Origin: an uncultured Campylobacter sp.
GTDB taxonomy: Bacteria > Campylobacterota > Campylobacteria > Campylobacterales > Campylobacteraceae
Reading direction: 5' to 3'
NCBI RefSeq assembly: GCF_938015785.1
Contig: NZ_CALLWC010000065.1
Span: 82,368 to 146,367 of the forward strand
DNA: 64,000 nt
Shown: in pieces, positions 62,070 to 64,000 of the stretch
Layout of the letters: each line of letters starts with the position of its first letter
Numbering within the stretch: position 1 is the stretch's first letter
Translations under genes and position numbers: made by a program
The notes under the pieces: generated by a model
Told to the model about the DNA's origin: nothing
Database searches by the model: none
Seen by the model: only the letters and a program-made list of their open reading frames with translations

Positions 62070-64000
62070 ATGAAAGATATTAAGATACCGATTATTTCCG
62101 GTTTAAGTTTGGCGGCATGCTTAGCCATTGCTCCTTCACAAGCTTTAGCCGGTAATGGAGTCATAACGGTAACTAAAAGTGACGGCACCCCAAGTCAATT
62201 ATATAAATCATCAGGCGAAAATTACTCGGGCGGCTTTGAAAGTAAAGCAAATGCTCACGGACAAAACGATAATAATATCGTAACAATAAGAGGCGTTACC
62301 TCGGGCGGCGAAAGTACTTGGAAGCGCACGATCTATGGTGGAGGCAACGGCGATGGTACCAATTTGGGGCAGGGTTTTTTATATGAGCAAGTTACCTCGG
62401 CAAATAATAATATACTTAATGTCAATAATGGCGCTACGGTGGCGATACTTGTGGGCGGCGAAGGAAAAGGCGCACAAAACAATACTGTAAATTTGAATGA
62501 CGCAGAAGTTCATTATGTCGTACTCGGCGGTAACGGCACGTGGTACGGCAGAGCAAGCAATAGCGGAGACGCCATACACAATATCGTAAATGTTAGCGGC
62601 GCTACTAAGATATACTACAAGAATTTTAATAATTTTAACAGCACATCGCTAATGGGCGGTAGAGCGACCGGTACAAACCAAGCAAATAATAATGAAGTAA
62701 ATATCAGTGGAACACCTATCATCGACGGTAGAATCGCGGGTGCTGCGGTAGAAAACGGCGGCGCAGACGGTAATAAAGTAAATATTACCGGTGTTGTAAA
62801 TTTATCAAACGTAAATGGAGTAATAGCTGCAGAAAATAGCACCGCTATTTTGCAAAACAATGTCGTAACTATAGATAATAACGGCGCTAAAGTCACTGAT
62901 GTTTTGGTCGCCAACGGTACAGGCGGCGGCATTACCGGAGGCGGCGGTAAGGCAACGGCTAAAAACAACCACGGTTGGTTGAAAAAAGGCGAAGTTGGAA
63001 ATATCAACGGCGCGTATATGGTTAGCAAAACCGAAAAAAATCACTCTACTATAGAGGGTGGTCATGTAACTAACTACGTATACGGAAGTTATTATAGAAA
63101 CGACGCTCATAATCTTGCTTCCAATAGCCAGGGCGATTATGTTACCATCAGCGGCGGTACCGTAGATAAAGCGATTTATGGCGCTTTTACATATTACGGC
63201 GACATAGATGGAGCTCATGTAGATATGAGTGGTGGTAAAGTCGTGGGCACGAATGTTGCTGGCGATGACGGAGTATTTGGTGGGCTTAGCTACGACGGCA
63301 CTGTTAATAATAGCTATTTAGATCTAACAGGCGGTGAGATAAGCGGTGATGCAATCGGCGGAAGAAGCAACAATAAAGATGTCGCGAATAACTACGCAAA
63401 AATTAATGGTGGCGCAAAAATAGGCGGAAGATTGATCGGTGGAGAAAGTCGCGGCGGAACGGTTACTAATAGTTATTTAGATCTGACCGGCGGCGAGATC
63501 GGTCAACAAGCCATAGGCGGCAAGAGCAAAACAGGCGCTTCAAATAATAAAGTAACCTCTATTGGCACGACTTTTAAAAAGGGCGTTACCGGCGGAGAAA
63601 GCTCTAACGGCGCCGTAACCGGCAGTAGGGTATTTTTGACTAGCTCCAAAGTCGGCGAGAATATTTATGGTGGTAATGCAGCAGGTGGCAAAGCGGAAGA
63701 TAACCATGTCAAACTTAGAGGGAATAACGTCGTAACCGGTGAAATTTACGGCGGCACATCCACTACTAACGATGCTTCAAGAAATATAGTAGATATAGAA
63801 GACGGCGAAGTAGGCGGTACGATTTTTGGCGGAAGAGGCGTAAACTCATTTAACAATACCGTAAATTTAACTCGCACTCACGCCAAAAATCAAGTCAACG
63901 GTGGCGGCGTTAATACGAGTGGCGGCAGTACCCACGATAATAAAGTAACCTTAGACGGCGCTAAGGTGGACGGTATCGTAAGCGGCGGTCAAGCCAATAG
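62070..64000 (+). CDS. Large Gly/Asn-rich repeat protein, probable autotransporter-type surface protein; 3' end outside window
   Basis: An open frame of 643 codons to the right edge. Residues 1-27 form a signal peptide (IISGLSLAACLAIAPSQALA, cleavage after ALA). LAAC also fits a lipobox, but the longer hydrophobic stretch favours signal peptidase I. The mature part is a run of irregular 25-40-residue units of the form NNxVxIxGGxVxGxIxGG, for example YLDLTGGEISGDAIGGR, YLDLTGGEIGQQAIGGK and NKVTLDGAKVDGIVSGG. This predicts a right-handed beta-helix passenger as in type V autotransporters or adhesins. A C-terminal barrel would lie outside the window, so the class is inferred. It has almost no cysteine after the leader. 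Confidence 0.75.
   Translation, partial: MKDIKIPIISGLSLAACLAIAPSQALAGNGVITVTKSDGTPSQLYKSSGENYSGGFESKANAHGQNDNNIVTIRGVTSGGESTWKRTIYGGGNGDGTNLGQGFLYEQVTSANNNILNVNNGATVAILVGGEGKGAQNNTVNLNDAEVHYVVLGGNGTWYGRASNSGDAIHNIVNVSGATKIYYKNFNNFNSTSLMGGRATGTNQANNNEVNISGTPIIDGRIAGAAVENGGADGNKVNITGVVNLSNVNGVIAAENSTAILQNNVVTIDNNGAKVTDVLVANGTGGGITGGGGKATAKNNHGWLKKGEVGNINGAYMVSKTEKNHSTIEGGHVTNYVYGSYYRNDAHNLASNSQGDYVTISGGTVDKAIYGAFTYYGDIDGAHVDMSGGKVVGTNVAGDDGVFGGLSYDGTVNNSYLDLTGGEISGDAIGGRSNNKDVANNYAKINGGAKIGGRLIGGESRGGTVTNSYLDLTGGEIGQQAIGGKSKTGASNNKVTSIGTTFKKGVTGGESSNGAVTGSRVFLTSSKVGENIYGGNAAGGKAEDNHVKLRGNNVVTGEIYGGTSTTNDASRNIVDIEDGEVGGTIFGGRGVNSFNNTVNLTRTHAKNQVNGGGVNTSGGSTHDNKVTLDGAKVDGIVSGGQAN

Noticed and set aside
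62615..63218. Two 137-codon antisense frames in the surface-protein gene
   Set aside because: They mirror the Gly/Asn repeat codons of the continuous plus-strand frame, which has a promoter, ribosome site and signal peptide.

Overview
The window looks like chromosomal DNA of an epsilonproteobacterium, most likely a Campylobacter. Gene orders I recall from C. jejuni recur here: era-hslU-hslV-rplI-argG, S4 protein-tsaE-lptB, bpt-small protein-pycA, the competence (Cts) cluster, and kefB-hspR-cbpA-htrA. The fairly GC-rich coding sequence, an aryl polyene locus, and the absence of rpoN and all flagellar genes from a syntenic position would fit an aflagellate oral species such as C. gracilis. The species name is inference. 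Very frequent AAATTT-type words run through intergenic DNA and many coding regions.

Layout. 1-14208 (+): most of an aryl-polyene (APE) type biosynthesis operon, entered part way through its ketosynthase. It holds KS, a secreted protein, a chain-length-factor-like KS, an odd repeat-built ORF, acyltransferase, two ACPs, a COG4648 membrane protein, a ligase-dehydratase fusion, a glycosyltransferase-acyltransferase fusion, thioesterase, a LolA-like carrier and an MMPL exporter. Together these would build, ligate, prime and export a polyene lipid to the outer membrane. 14495-18267: a LysR regulator divergent from a Tat-exported flavoprotein reductase with a tetraheme cytochrome c and a NapC/NirT quinol dehydrogenase, which form a periplasmic respiratory chain. 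18978-26457 (mostly -): porin, htpG, a Sel1-type protein (+), murG and ftsW. 26458-28146: a gene-free stretch of degenerate repeats and a 32-bp array. 28147-30420 (-): ftsK.

30538-39976 (-): a nine-gene, more AT-rich type II secretion/competence (Cts-like) operon ending in a clear terminator. 40039-46558: era, hslUV, rplI and argG (-), then the S4 protein, tsaE and lptB (+). 47318-51665: a beta-propeller protein (+), bpt, a small protein and biotin carboxylase (-), tRNA-Leu(CAA) and HU (-). 51993-56024 (+): an orphan response regulator, an orphan MetI permease, a methyltransferase and a duplicated-half membrane protein. 56316-61262: kefB, hspR and cbpA (-) and htrA (+). htpG and hspR-cbpA have strong sigma-70-type promoters next to, or overlapped by, HAIR-like inverted repeats, which suggests a shared HspR regulon. 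62070 to the right edge (+): the start of a large glycine/asparagine-rich repeat protein, probably a surface or autotransporter-type protein.

The most unusual features are repeat-driven growth of genes and spacers in the APE operon and elsewhere, an ftsK frame that seems to need a non-canonical start codon, the 32-bp array behind ftsK, and a duplicated 3' end behind bpt.
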